A DNA stretch of 9,736 nucleotides from positions 1 through 9,736 of the forward strand of contig CALJZV010000348.1 in assembly GCA_937983475.1 (NCBI GenBank), written 5' to 3'. This document shows positions 1-8,027 of this stretch, piece by piece. Position 1 is the first letter of the stretch. Each line of letters opens with the position of its first letter. The position numbers and the translations under genes are program-made. The notes beneath the pieces are model-generated. The model was given only the letters and a program-made list of their open reading frames with translations, made no database searches and had not been told where the DNA came from. Origin of the DNA: an uncultured Verrucomicrobiales bacterium. Its GTDB lineage: Bacteria > Verrucomicrobiota > Verrucomicrobiia > Limisphaerales > JACDHS01.

Positions 1-737
1 CCGAACGCGTCGCTGATGCCGATGACTTTGACGCCATATTTGGCCAATGAAAAAGCGGTAACGGAGCCGACATTGCCGAAGCCCTGGACCACGGCTGTGG
101 CGCCGCTCGCGTTCACGCCCACGGTGTCCATGGCGCGGTTGATGAGGTACGCAACGCCGCGCCCGGTGGATTCCTTCCGTCCCAAGGAACCGCCCAGGGA
201 AATCGGCTTGCCGGTGACAATGCTCGGCACCGTGTGGCCCATGTGCATGGAATAGGTGTCCATCATCCACGCCATGGTTTGCTCGTTGGTGCCCACGTCC
301 GGGGCCATCACGTCCACTTGAGGGCCAATGAACGGGATCATTTCCTGCGTGTATCGGCGGGTAAGCCGTTCCAGTTCGGACGGCGAAAGTTTTCTCGGGT
401 CACAGGCAATGCCGCCCTTGGCGCCGCCATAAGGCAGGCCGGTGAGGGCGCATTTCCAGCTCATCCACATGGCCAGCGCGGCGACCTCGCCCATGCAGAC
501 GTCCGGATGAAACCGCAGGCCGCCCTTGGTGGGGCCCAGCGTCAGGTGATGCTGCACCCGGTAGCCGGCAAAGACACGCACCGAGCCGTCATCGCATTGG
601 ATGGGCAGCGCCACGGCCAGCGCGCGCTTGGGAAATTTGAGCCGGTCCCGGTGGGTTTGGAGAATCTCCAGATAATCGGCAACCACGTCGAACTGCTGGC
701 AGGCCATCCGGAACGTCGGGTTCTCGTACATTTCCAT
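1..737 (-). CDS. gdhA: Glutamate dehydrogenase, N-terminal 245 residues (gene continues beyond left edge)
   Basis: This enzyme interconverts glutamate with 2-oxoglutarate and ammonium using NAD(P)H, linking carbon and nitrogen metabolism in the cytoplasm. Translating the minus strand from ATG at 737 gives an open frame to the window edge. The substrate-binding domain shows GPTKGGLRFHPDV (residues 68-80), the catalytic-lysine motif PYGGAKGG (102-109, K107) and APDVGT with the conserved Asp at 147. The nucleotide-binding Rossmann fold begins with VVQGFGNVG (216-224). The GGAKGG form fits glutamate dehydrogenase rather than leucine dehydrogenase. The start is supported by an in-frame TGA five codons upstream; a second ATG two codons later (731) is possible. 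There is no Shine-Dalgarno motif. The family is usually about 410-420 residues, so roughly 170 residues lie outside the window. It is divergent from the Sel1-type gene with a 105 bp gap. NAD versus NADP preference cannot be judged because the decisive residues are mostly off the edge. Confidence 0.93.
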   Translation of the reverse strand, partial: MEMYENPTFRMACQQFDVVADYLEILQTHRDRLKFPKRALAVALPIQCDDGSVRVFAGYRVQHHLTLGPTKGGLRFHPDVCMGEVAALAMWMSWKCALTGLPYGGAKGGIACDPRKLSPSELERLTRRYTQEMIPFIGPQVDVMAPDVGTNEQTMAWMMDTYSMHMGHTVPSIVTGKPISLGGSLGRKESTGRGVAYLINRAMDTVGVNASGATAVVQGFGNVGSVTAFSLAKYGVKVIGISDAF

Positions 738-743
738 GGCCCG

Positions 744-772
744 AGCGTATCAGCCCGCCTCGAACGGTCAAT
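744..772 (-). promoter_or_regulatory. Possible sigma70-type promoter for the glutamate dehydrogenase gene
   Basis: On the minus strand a TTGACC box (767-772) lies 17 bp before a weak TACGCT box (744-749). The expected transcription start falls about at the A of the ATG at 737, which would make the message leaderless and explain the missing ribosome binding site. The -10 match is poor (3 of 6), so this is only a candidate. Confidence 0.22.
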
Positions 773-842
773 GGCGGGGCCGAGAGATGCCGCTTTCAAC
801 GCGATTGACGGGGCAGGGGGCATGTGGGACTTTGGCCCAACC

Positions 843-1304
843 ATGAAGACGCGTCACTGGACTGCCATTGGAATTGCCTCCGCAATTGTTTTTTCAACAG
901 GGCTGACTTTCGGTCAGGCCACCAGCGCCACGGCGTTGACGCGCAAAGTGGTTCCGGCCAAGGAGGAGCCGGCACCGCAGCAGCCCGCGCAAACCAAGCC
1001 CGGTGCCCCTTCGCCGCAGCAACCTTCCCAGCCAACGGCCGCCAAGCCGCCGCCTGCGCCGGTGGTGCGGGAAAAATCTCAGCAGGAGAAGGATGAAATC
1101 ACTCGCAAAACAGTAGCGTTTCAGAAGCAGCGCGCCGAGGCGGGAGCGGCCTCCGCGCAGTATGACCTGGGCGTGCGTTATCTGACCGGCGACGGCGTGG
1201 AAAAGGATCCCGAAACCGCGCGCAAATGGATTGAGGCGTCCGCCAAGCAGGGCTACAGCATGGCCGTGCGCAAGCTGGAGGAACTTAACAAATCCAATCC
1301 GTAG
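843..1304 (+). CDS. Small exported proline-rich protein with a Sel1-like repeat
   Basis: A 153-residue protein of unknown specific function. Residues 1-25 form a typical signal peptide (MKTRHW, a hydrophobic stretch, then GLTFGQA). Residues about 38-75 are rich in Pro, Gln, Ala and Lys, like a disordered periplasmic linker. Residues about 98-137 match a Sel1/TPR-like repeat (AEAGAASAQYDLGVRYL, then GDGVEKDPETARKWIEASAKQG), and 138-150 look like the start of a second unit. Sel1 repeats mediate protein-protein contacts. One or two units is short for a solenoid, so it probably acts as a small adaptor or is a remnant. The start at 843 is chosen because it begins exactly at the signal peptide; an in-frame ATG at 822 would add seven residues. 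It converges on argG with only 16 bp between stop codons. The apparent upstream extension of this frame to 234 is antisense to gdhA and not part of the gene. Confidence 0.75.
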   Translation: MKTRHWTAIGIASAIVFSTGLTFGQATSATALTRKVVPAKEEPAPQQPAQTKPGAPSPQQPSQPTAAKPPPAPVVREKSQQEKDEITRKTVAFQKQRAEAGAASAQYDLGVRYLTGDGVEKDPETARKWIEASAKQGYSMAVRKLEELNKSNP

Positions 1305-1320
1305 CAGATGTTCAGCAAAG

Positions 1321-2556
<1,236 letters not shown>

Positions 2557-2616
2557 GCGCCGGAATAATGGCGAAGCCGGAGCCGCCGCCAAGCGCAAAA
2601 ATAAAAATAAATAGGT

Positions 2617-2637
2617 AAAAAACCGGGGTTATTCCCC
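2617..2637 (-). terminator. Weak intrinsic terminator candidate after the golvesin-like gene
   Basis: On the minus strand GGGG, a five-base loop and CCCC (2634-2637 pairing with 2625-2628) are followed by GG and six T. The stem is all G:C but only 4 bp, and it overlaps the TAA at 2629-2631. It sits where the full-length, uninterrupted reading frame ends, so the terminator fits the longer form of the gene better than the truncated one. Confidence 0.35.
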
Positions 2638-2817
2638 TACGTAAACAAACGCAATGGCGTCCGCAACAACCACGCGCCCGGAGGTGACGGAATCCTTTTC
2701 GACCGTTTCGTTGGAAAGTTGAACATAGCCTTTGGTGCCGGCCTCAAATTCCACACCCGAAGCCAGCGGGACCCATTGCCCGCCATTTTTCTGCTGGTCC
2801 AAGCGGACGGTTTTTTT
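2629..2817 (-). pseudogene. Detached C-terminal 62 codons of the golvesin-like protein, behind an in-frame TAA
   Basis: Directly after the TAA at 2818-2820 the same frame stays open for 62 codons to a second TAA at 2629-2631. The encoded sequence (KKTVRLDQQKNGGQWVPLAS, then GVEFEAGTKGYVQL) aligns with the first golvesin-like repeat of the same protein (EKIVEVNQQVTGGQWVRIAS, then NLKFAAGQKNFIQL). It is therefore the missing last third of the second repeat. It has no start codon context of its own. Either the gene is a recent nonsense mutant, the stop is read through, or the base call is wrong. Confidence 0.75.
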
Positions 2818-3849
2818 TTAGGATTTGGAAAAGACCGTGTAAGGTACGCCGGTGGATCGGTTTTCCCCTTTCACATACCAGGCATAGACATCGTACTTGC
2901 CGGACTTGGGCAGCTTTGGCCTGAAGGTGGCCCACGCGTCGGCTTTAGGTCGGGCGGAAGTGGTGCGATAGTTTTCATACCGTGTGCCGGCAAACGCAGT
3001 GGGAGAGAGATCCCAGGAGCCCTTGAATTCCACTTCCGGGTCGGCGTTATCCAAAATGACACCGACCCCTGCGACGGCAAACCGAGCAGTGACACTTTTG
3101 GCCTCGTTCATCACCAGTTTCAGGGGAACTTTGTATCCTTGAGCGCTGCCTTCCCAGCCGTCGAAGACATACCCCTCATTGGCCTGGGGAGTCAGCGTGA
3201 CGGTTGCGCCGGGGGCGAACTCGGTTCCATCGGGCGATTTTACCACTTTGCCACCGGTCTGGACGCGCACATCCAGCTTGACGCGATTGGCGGCCGGGCG
3301 AGTCGAGCCGGGTGCGGGGATTGCGGGAGTCGGTATTGGAGCGATTGCGGGAATGTTGGCTTCGGCGGGCACCAGGCGCACGCCGTCGGCCATTACAACC
3401 CACCCGGTGGTGCCGGTATTGTTCATCAGTTGAATGAAGTTCTTCTGGCCGGCCGCAAACTTCAGGTTCGATGCGATTCGGACCCATTGACCGCCTGTGA
3501 CCTGCTGATTGACTTCAACGATTTTCTCGCCGTCCTCGGAGGAGATCAGCCATGGGGCGTTGGGAGCACGCTTGTCTCCCTGGGGATAAAAAAGGTCCAC
3601 ATGATAGTTGCCCGCCTTGGGAATCACAGGCCGGTAGGTGGCCGTGGCTTTGGGAGACGCGTCGGCAACAGTGGATGAAAAATGGTAGCTTTCCTTCCAT
3701 TTGTCTCTGGCTGTGGCGCCTTTGGTCCATTCGCCACTGATGATGGCGTCCTCGTTGTCTAAGACGATGGCATCCGGAGTTTGCGCCCACAGCGAAGTTG
3801 CCGCCATGATCAACGCGCCCAATGATGTGTGCAGAATGACCGTATTCAT
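2818..3849 (-). CDS. Secreted modular protein with golvesin-like domains and an InlB-type repeat, truncated by an in-frame stop
   Basis: Residues 1-22 are a signal peptide (MNTVILHTSL... to LWAQ). Residues about 27-161 form a beta-sandwich of the golvesin/xanthan-lyase C-terminal type (VLDNEDA, TYRPVIPKAGNYHVDLFYP, NQQVTGGQWVRIA, GWVVMADGVRLVP). A proline-rich linker follows (162-187). Residues about 190-259 match the divergent InlB B-repeat (GATVTLTPQANEGYVFDGWEG, then SVTARF). A second golvesin-like copy starts at about 262 (VILDNADPEVEFKGSW, FRPKLPKSGKYDVYAWY) and breaks off at residue 343 at TAA 2818-2820, next to a run of nine A on the sense strand. The full form would be about 405 residues. 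Such domains bind or sit beside extracellular polysaccharide-active modules; no catalytic domain is visible, so a binding or adhesive role is inferred. The ATG at 3849 opens directly on the signal peptide. It shares a 200 bp divergent region with the beta-helix protein. Confidence 0.8.
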   Translation of the reverse strand: MNTVILHTSLGALIMAATSLWAQTPDAIVLDNEDAIISGEWTKGATARDKWKESYHFSSTVADASPKATATYRPVIPKAGNYHVDLFYPQGDKRAPNAPWLISSEDGEKIVEVNQQVTGGQWVRIASNLKFAAGQKNFIQLMNNTGTTGWVVMADGVRLVPAEANIPAIAPIPTPAIPAPGSTRPAANRVKLDVRVQTGGKVVKSPDGTEFAPGATVTLTPQANEGYVFDGWEGSAQGYKVPLKLVMNEAKSVTARFAVAGVGVILDNADPEVEFKGSWDLSPTAFAGTRYENYRTTSARPKADAWATFRPKLPKSGKYDVYAWYVKGENRSTGVPYTVFSKS

Positions 3850-3906
3850 ATTGATGAGGCTATGCGGTGGCTGGTTTGTTCAGGGGGCCCCGCTTCGCTA
3901 AAAAAT

Positions 3907-3935
3907 TTTATAACTCCCTGAAAATGCGAAGTCAC
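3907..3935 (-). promoter_or_regulatory. Candidate sigma70-type promoter for the golvesin-like gene
   Basis: Minus strand: GTGACT (3930-3935, 4 of 6 to TTGACA), a 17 bp spacer, then TATAAA (3907-3912, 5 of 6 to TATAAT). The predicted leader to the ATG at 3849 would be about 50 nt. It lies in the AT-rich part of the divergent intergenic region. Pattern match only. Confidence 0.4.
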
Positions 3936-3958
3936 GCACAAAGCCTTGCCAAATCCCT

Positions 3959-3973
3959 TGCCATTGGCATGCC
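3959..3973. promoter_or_regulatory. Small overlapping palindromes in the divergent intergenic region (possible operator)
   Basis: TGCCA-T-TGGCA (3959-3969) overlaps the perfect palindrome GGCATGCC (3966-3973). It lies between the two divergent secreted-protein genes, upstream of the predicted minus-strand promoter. Short palindromes arise by chance, and no regulator is encoded nearby. Confidence 0.18.
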
Positions 3974-4049
3974 GTTCATTGGTTCCTTGCTCGGTGAAAC
4001 TTTGAATTGTTTGGCGCGTTGACTGGTGCATCATGGTTGGGCCTCCTTA

Positions 4050-6542
4050 ATGAAACCTTGGCTTTTCATTCTTCTGTGCGCTGGGGGGCTACAAATCGCT
4101 CAGGCGCAGCAGACGATAGTTGTCCCTTCCGGTGACTCAATACAGCCGGTGATAGATCAATTGTCAGCCAGCGGCGGCGGCACTTGCCAACTTCAGGCCG
4201 GGACGTGGCGGCTTTCCGAACCGTTGAAATTGCGGAGCAACATCACGCTGGCTGGACAGGGTTCCGCATCGTTGCTTGAACTGCCGGACGGCGCGAATTA
4301 TCCCGCCATCACCAACGCGGTCGAAGGCATCATTAATGTCGTTGTTCGCGATTTGGCGATCAATGGCCGGTTAAGCCCCGCAGAACAAACGCTTGGCCCG
4401 GAATACCACACCACTCCCGCTCTCCAAACCGTCGGGCGCCGCCACACCTTCGGCATCATATTGGCCGCCTTTGCAACGGACATGGAGGATGTCCGCATTG
4501 AGCGCGTCTCCGTCACCCGGTGCGCGATGGGCATCCACATCAAGGGCGCGCGAGATGTTCGTGTGACCGACTGCGCGCTGTTTGAGAACGGCATCATCCG
4601 CGAATTTTATCACAACCTTTATTTGCGCCGGGTCACACAAGGTTTGGTGGATGGTTGCGATCTGACCAATTCCCCCACGGGAAACGGGCTGAATGTTTCC
4701 TACAGCACCAACGTGACCGTCTTGAATTCCCAGGCGCTGGAAAACTATTTTCGCGGCTTTCGCTTCTCCGACACGCCGAATGTGACCAACCGTTTTTGCC
4801 TTGCCATGCGCAACGGCGATTACGGCATCGTGCTGGAAAAGGAACAGACCATTCCCGTCTCGAACTTCGTCGTCGAGGGCAACCGCTCCGAGTTCAATGG
4901 CCGGAACGGCATCTTCGCGCAATACGCCAGTGCCGGACGCATCAACAACAACGTGGCCTTGTTCAACGGTGCGGCGGAAATCGCCACCAGCCTGGCGACC
5001 AACGTAGTGGTTCAAACTAACCTTACCAGCCTGTTGCCGAATATCCACGAGGCCGAGCGCGCCTTGTTGAGTGGCGCGACTGTTTCCTGGAGCAACCCCG
5101 GCTTCAGCGGCAGCAGCTATGTGAATTTGACAAACGCCAGCACTGGTTCGGTGGAGTGGGTGTTCGACAACATACCAAGCGCCGGGGCGCATTTACTTGA
5201 ATTTCGTTATGCCAATGGCAGCGGGACCAATCGTTTTCTGGAACTGAACGTCAATGGCGAAACGGTAGCCAGCCCGCTTGTTTTTCCTGCTATCGGTGGC
5301 TGGTCGAGTTGGGCTCTGACAGGACTCAACGCCCATTTAAATGCGGGAACGAACCGGGTAAAACTCTCCCGCACATCAGGCGACGCCCCTCATGTGGATT
5401 ACCTGAAATTCACCGTCAATTATCCGCCAATCATCACTCACATCGGCACGCGCGCCACCAACCTCATCACCACGGCGCACGCTGGCGGCGCGGATGCCTA
5501 CGTGCGGGGCGGGGCGAACGCGGGCATCAACTATGGCAGCGATTCGGGCCTGGTTCTCAAGTCGGAATCGGTCGTCAACGATTTCACGCGAAAGGTCTGG
5601 CTTCGTTTTGCCTTTACCACGATTCCTGTCGATCCGGTAATAGACGCGGAATTGACCCTGACCCTGAGCAGTGCGCCCGGTGTCGCGACGCCGTTTTCAT
5701 ACAATGTTTATGGCCTGAACAACGGACACGCCGGGGAAAATTGGAGCGAATCGTCCATCACTTGGAACAACGCGCCCGGCAACGACGCCGCCAGTCCCAC
5801 CGGAGTGAAAGCAAGCGAGGCGCTTCTCCTTGGCACCTTCACAACTTCAGGAACCCGCGCGGTGGGCAACCTGCATAAATTTTCCAGCGCGGCCCTCAGA
5901 GATTTCATCACCGTCGATACGGATAAGAAAATCACGCTGATCCTCGGCCGTGCCACTGTTGATGCAGCGGCGGAAACCTTCGCATCGAAGGAGCACGCCA
6001 CCCTGTCGAAGCCCACATTGGCGGTCATCACCAGTTCCAATATCACGTCTGTACGCATCAACGAAAACAGTTCCACCGGCCCGATTTTTTTTACAGTTCA
6101 GGATGTGGAAACGCCGTCGGAAAACCTGATCGTCACGGCCAGAGCATCGAACACCAACCTTGTGCCAAATGAAAGCGTCCTGCTTGGCGGCAGCGGTGCC
6201 ACGCGCGCCATCACCATCACGCCGGCGCCGAATCAATTCGGATTTTCGGTGATCACGCTGGAGGTCAGCGACGGGAATCTATCCACGCAAGCCAGCTTTC
6301 ATTTGATCGTCAACACCACCAACGCGCCTGCACTGCAACTGAATCCCATGCCTGAACTCGACGGTCTTGAACTCTCCTGGCCAGCCACCGGTATAGAATT
6401 TTTTCCCCAGTTCGCCACCAATCTTGCCCAGCCAGTGGCGTGGATGCCTGTCACCAACAGTATTTTGTTTTCCAACGGTCAAAATGTCCTGTTGCTGCCG
6501 CTGGAAGTGGAAAAACGGTTTTTCCGACTCTGGACTCCATAA
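4050..6542 (+). CDS. Large secreted right-handed beta-helix protein with CBM6/35-like, DNRLRE and Ig-like modules
   Basis: An 830-residue exported protein, probably acting on or binding extracellular polysaccharide; its substrate is not readable from the sequence. A signal peptide spans residues 1-19 (MKPWLFILLCAGGLQIAQA). Residues about 23-330 form a pectate-lyase-type parallel beta-helix, with repeated strands such as VRIERVSVTRCAMGIHIKGA and VRVTDCALFENG. Residues about 332-457 resemble a CBM6/CBM35 module (EAERALLSGA, WVFDNIPSAGAHLLEFRYAN, HVDYLKFTV). Residues about 475-660 are a DNRLRE/CBM96-type module (AYVRGGANAGINYGSDSGL, WSESSITWNNAPG). Residues about 668-755 are a cadherin/Ig-like module, and 757-830 are a tail typical of verrucomicrobial exported proteins (LELSWPATG, FFRLWTP). 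The ATG at 4050 is preferred over an in-frame GTG at 4026 because it begins the signal peptide. It converges on the nucleotidyltransferase with an 80 bp gap. The catalytic residues of a lyase or hydrolase were not identified, so it may be a non-enzymatic surface protein. Confidence 0.88.
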   Translation: MKPWLFILLCAGGLQIAQAQQTIVVPSGDSIQPVIDQLSASGGGTCQLQAGTWRLSEPLKLRSNITLAGQGSASLLELPDGANYPAITNAVEGIINVVVRDLAINGRLSPAEQTLGPEYHTTPALQTVGRRHTFGIILAAFATDMEDVRIERVSVTRCAMGIHIKGARDVRVTDCALFENGIIREFYHNLYLRRVTQGLVDGCDLTNSPTGNGLNVSYSTNVTVLNSQALENYFRGFRFSDTPNVTNRFCLAMRNGDYGIVLEKEQTIPVSNFVVEGNRSEFNGRNGIFAQYASAGRINNNVALFNGAAEIATSLATNVVVQTNLTSLLPNIHEAERALLSGATVSWSNPGFSGSSYVNLTNASTGSVEWVFDNIPSAGAHLLEFRYANGSGTNRFLELNVNGETVASPLVFPAIGGWSSWALTGLNAHLNAGTNRVKLSRTSGDAPHVDYLKFTVNYPPIITHIGTRATNLITTAHAGGADAYVRGGANAGINYGSDSGLVLKSESVVNDFTRKVWLRFAFTTIPVDPVIDAELTLTLSSAPGVATPFSYNVYGLNNGHAGENWSESSITWNNAPGNDAASPTGVKASEALLLGTFTTSGTRAVGNLHKFSSAALRDFITVDTDKKITLILGRATVDAAAETFASKEHATLSKPTLAVITSSNITSVRINENSSTGPIFFTVQDVETPSENLIVTARASNTNLVPNESVLLGGSGATRAITITPAPNQFGFSVITLEVSDGNLSTQASFHLIVNTTNAPALQLNPMPELDGLELSWPATGIEFFPQFATNLAQPVAWMPVTNSILFSNGQNVLLLPLEVEKRFFRLWTP

Positions 6543-6622
6543 GGAATTTGATGCCTCGCCCGGAAAAGTCGGCAGCGAAGCGATGTGGTTTTATTTCATC
6601 AATGGCGAGGGTTGCGGGATTT

Positions 6623-7375
6623 TCACAACTGCCCTCGATCCAAAGCGGCCAGCACCTCGGGATCCCGCACGTCCACCCATCGGCCTTGTATCTCCAGGCC
6701 CGCAACTTCATGTCCGGCACCCAGCAGGGCGATCAGGGCGTCGGTGAGCTCATATTCCCCGCGCGGCGACTTGGTGAGCCGGGCGGTGAAGTCAAAAATC
6801 ACCGGCGTGAAAATGTAAATCCCGGCATTGTACCACGCGGTGCCTCCGGGCTTGAGCCAGCCTTCCTGTCGCAGTTGATCCAATTGCGCAGAAGACGGTT
6901 TTTCCACCAGCTTCTTTAATCGAAAGTCGCCGTCGAAAAAAAACAATCCGCCCTTGGTCACGTCTTCGCTGCCAGTGCAGGTCACTGCGCCGGAAAACCT
7001 GCCTTCGGCAAAACGGTTAATTAGCCGGGAGTAGGTGTCGGGCTTGACGAGGATGTCCCCGTAGGTGAGCACAAAACTGTCGTCCCCTACGAATTCCTTG
7101 GCAAGCTCAGGCGCTTTGCCGGTGCCATCCTGAACCAGTTGGCGTCCGTATTGAATGCGAACGCCAAATTGGCGGCCGTCCTGGAAAAAATTCTCGATCG
7201 TTTCGGCGCAGTAGCCGGTTACGATGAAAAAATCCTTAATTCCCGCACATGATAAACCCTCAATGATATGCTGGAGAATCGGCTTGCCCTGGACCCGAAG
7301 CATCGGCTTGGGCAGTTCCTGGGTCAGCTCGCGCATGCGTGTGCCTTTGCCGGCGGCAAGGATGACAGCTTTCAT
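6623..7375 (-). CDS. Sugar-1-phosphate nucleotidyltransferase (NDP-sugar pyrophosphorylase family)
   Basis: The 250-residue product has the nucleotidyl transferase fold, which joins an NTP and a sugar-1-phosphate to give an NDP-sugar and pyrophosphate. The signature LAAGKGTRMRELTQELPKPM (residues 6-25) binds the nucleotide, and K23 is the conserved lysine of PKPM. TYGDILV (104-110) carries the metal-binding Asp107, LVEKP (156-160) and YNAGIYIF (192-199) line the sugar site, and GRWVDVRDPEVL (231-242) is the usual C-terminal motif. There is no left-handed beta-helix acyltransferase domain, so it is the short RmlA/RfbF-like type; nucleotide and sugar specificity cannot be assigned. The start at 7375 matches the conserved MKAVILAAG; the frame stays open to 7480, with an ATG at 7393 as a second choice. 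It is 125 bp downstream of the copper-binding gene on the same strand, with an inverted repeat between them, and no other sugar-pathway gene is adjacent. Confidence 0.88.
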   Translation of the reverse strand: MKAVILAAGKGTRMRELTQELPKPMLRVQGKPILQHIIEGLSCAGIKDFFIVTGYCAETIENFFQDGRQFGVRIQYGRQLVQDGTGKAPELAKEFVGDDSFVLTYGDILVKPDTYSRLINRFAEGRFSGAVTCTGSEDVTKGGLFFFDGDFRLKKLVEKPSSAQLDQLRQEGWLKPGGTAWYNAGIYIFTPVIFDFTARLTKSPRGEYELTDALIALLGAGHEVAGLEIQGRWVDVRDPEVLAALDRGQL

Positions 7376-7407
7376 TGCCGAAGTGGAAAACATGATTTCA
7401 GCCAAAA

Positions 7408-7450
7408 GAAAAGCCCGCATTTGGCAAGCCACCCCTTCATTTGGCTTTTC
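7408..7450 (-). repeat. 8 bp inverted repeat with T-rich flank between the copper-binding and nucleotidyltransferase genes
   Basis: On the minus strand GAAAAGCC (7443-7450) pairs with GGCTTTTC (7408-7415) across a 27 nt loop, followed by TTTT. The interval also holds an 8 bp direct repeat, CATTTGGC on the plus strand, at 7418-7425 and 7438-7445, 20 bp apart. It could end the copper-binding transcript or form a leader structure for the nucleotidyltransferase. The loop is long for a classical terminator. Confidence 0.35.
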
Positions 7451-7500
7451 AGCGCATTCCCCAATTGCCTGCGGATGCATGCCTAGGCTCGAATGAAGCC

Positions 7501-7842
7501 TTAATGAATGGTCAGCAAGGCGAATTTTTCACATTCCTCAGCGGCCCGATGGCAGGCTTCTGTGCAGCGGCGGCTATGCTCGTTTTCATGCCGGGCACAT
7601 TCGTCCCGACAGGCCAGGCAGATTTCAACGCACGTCTCGCAAATGGCCGGCGCATAATCAGAGTTGTGCGCCAGGAACTTCGCGGTGAGCGCGCAGATAT
7701 TGGCGCAATCGCGGAGCAATTGGAGGCAATGCGCCATTTCATAAGCATCGTCCATCAGGCATGCGCTCGAGCACTGTTCGCATTCAAGCTCGCAGTCAAT
7801 GCAGGCCTGAATGCAGTTTTGTGTGATGACGTCTCGATACAT
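7501..7842 (-). CDS. Cytosolic four-helix-bundle copper-binding protein (Csp3/DUF326 type)
   Basis: A 113-residue protein with 17 cysteines and no signal peptide. The cysteines are spaced for the inside faces of helices: C10, C14, C17, C21, C24, C28, then C39, C46, C50, then C68, C71, C75, C78, C82, then C93, C97, C104. Charged residues and His lie between them. Length, spacing and lack of export signal match the copper storage proteins of the Csp3 group, which hold many Cu(I) ions through Cys thiolates in the core of a four-helix bundle. The role inferred is cytoplasmic copper storage or buffering. The ATG at 7842 has GGAG only 17 nt upstream, too far for a normal ribosome binding site. It is divergent from the aldolase (185 bp). 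No copper ATPase, chaperone or CsoR-type regulator is in the window. Confidence 0.88.
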   Translation of the reverse strand: MYRDVITQNCIQACIDCELECEQCSSACLMDDAYEMAHCLQLLRDCANICALTAKFLAHNSDYAPAICETCVEICLACRDECARHENEHSRRCTEACHRAAEECEKFALLTIH

Positions 7843-7849
7843 GTCAAAA

Positions 7850-7880
7850 ATAATATCGTCTCCTTTTTTACGCCGGTCAA
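7850..7880 (-). promoter_or_regulatory. Possible promoter for the copper-binding protein gene
   Basis: Minus strand: TTGACC (7875-7880, 5 of 6) followed after 17 bp by GATATT (7852-7857, 4 of 6), or after 19 bp by TATTAT (7850-7855, 5 of 6). Either places the transcription start within a few bases of the ATG at 7842, implying a leaderless or nearly leaderless message. No copper-regulator operator was recognised. Confidence 0.28.
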
Positions 7881-8027
7881 CGGACGCGAACTATCGGCTT
7901 AGCCCCGAGCGTCACGTCGGTTCAGGCTTCATGAGCAATACATTTGAAACAAAAAATGATGGGTTTTGCGCAATTTTCCTGAAGCGGGGGTGTCTTGCGG
8001 CCCTCAATATTCATCGTACGTTGATTT

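Noticed and set aside
234..842. Upstream extension of the Sel1-type reading frame
   Set aside because: It is mostly antisense to gdhA, and the signal peptide marks the real start at 843.
2811..2820. Programmed frameshifting or transcript slippage at the A9 run
   Set aside because: The TAA precedes most of the run and the downstream frame is the same as the upstream one, so slippage would neither avoid the stop nor reach the correct frame.
2719..3678. 319-codon plus-strand open frame opposite the golvesin-like gene
   Set aside because: The minus strand shows a signal peptide and two homologous domains; the plus-strand product looks like a shadow.
4371..5192. 273-codon minus-strand open frame within the beta-helix gene
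   Set aside because: Antisense to a well-supported secreted protein, with no independent features.
6554..6610. CCTCGCC/GGCGAGG inverted repeat between the convergent beta-helix and nucleotidyltransferase genes
   Set aside because: The 7 bp arms are 43 bp apart with no T tract; probably chance.
7441..7902. 153-codon plus-strand frame over the copper-binding gene
   Set aside because: Antisense to the 17-cysteine protein, whose regular cysteine spacing makes the minus strand the real one.
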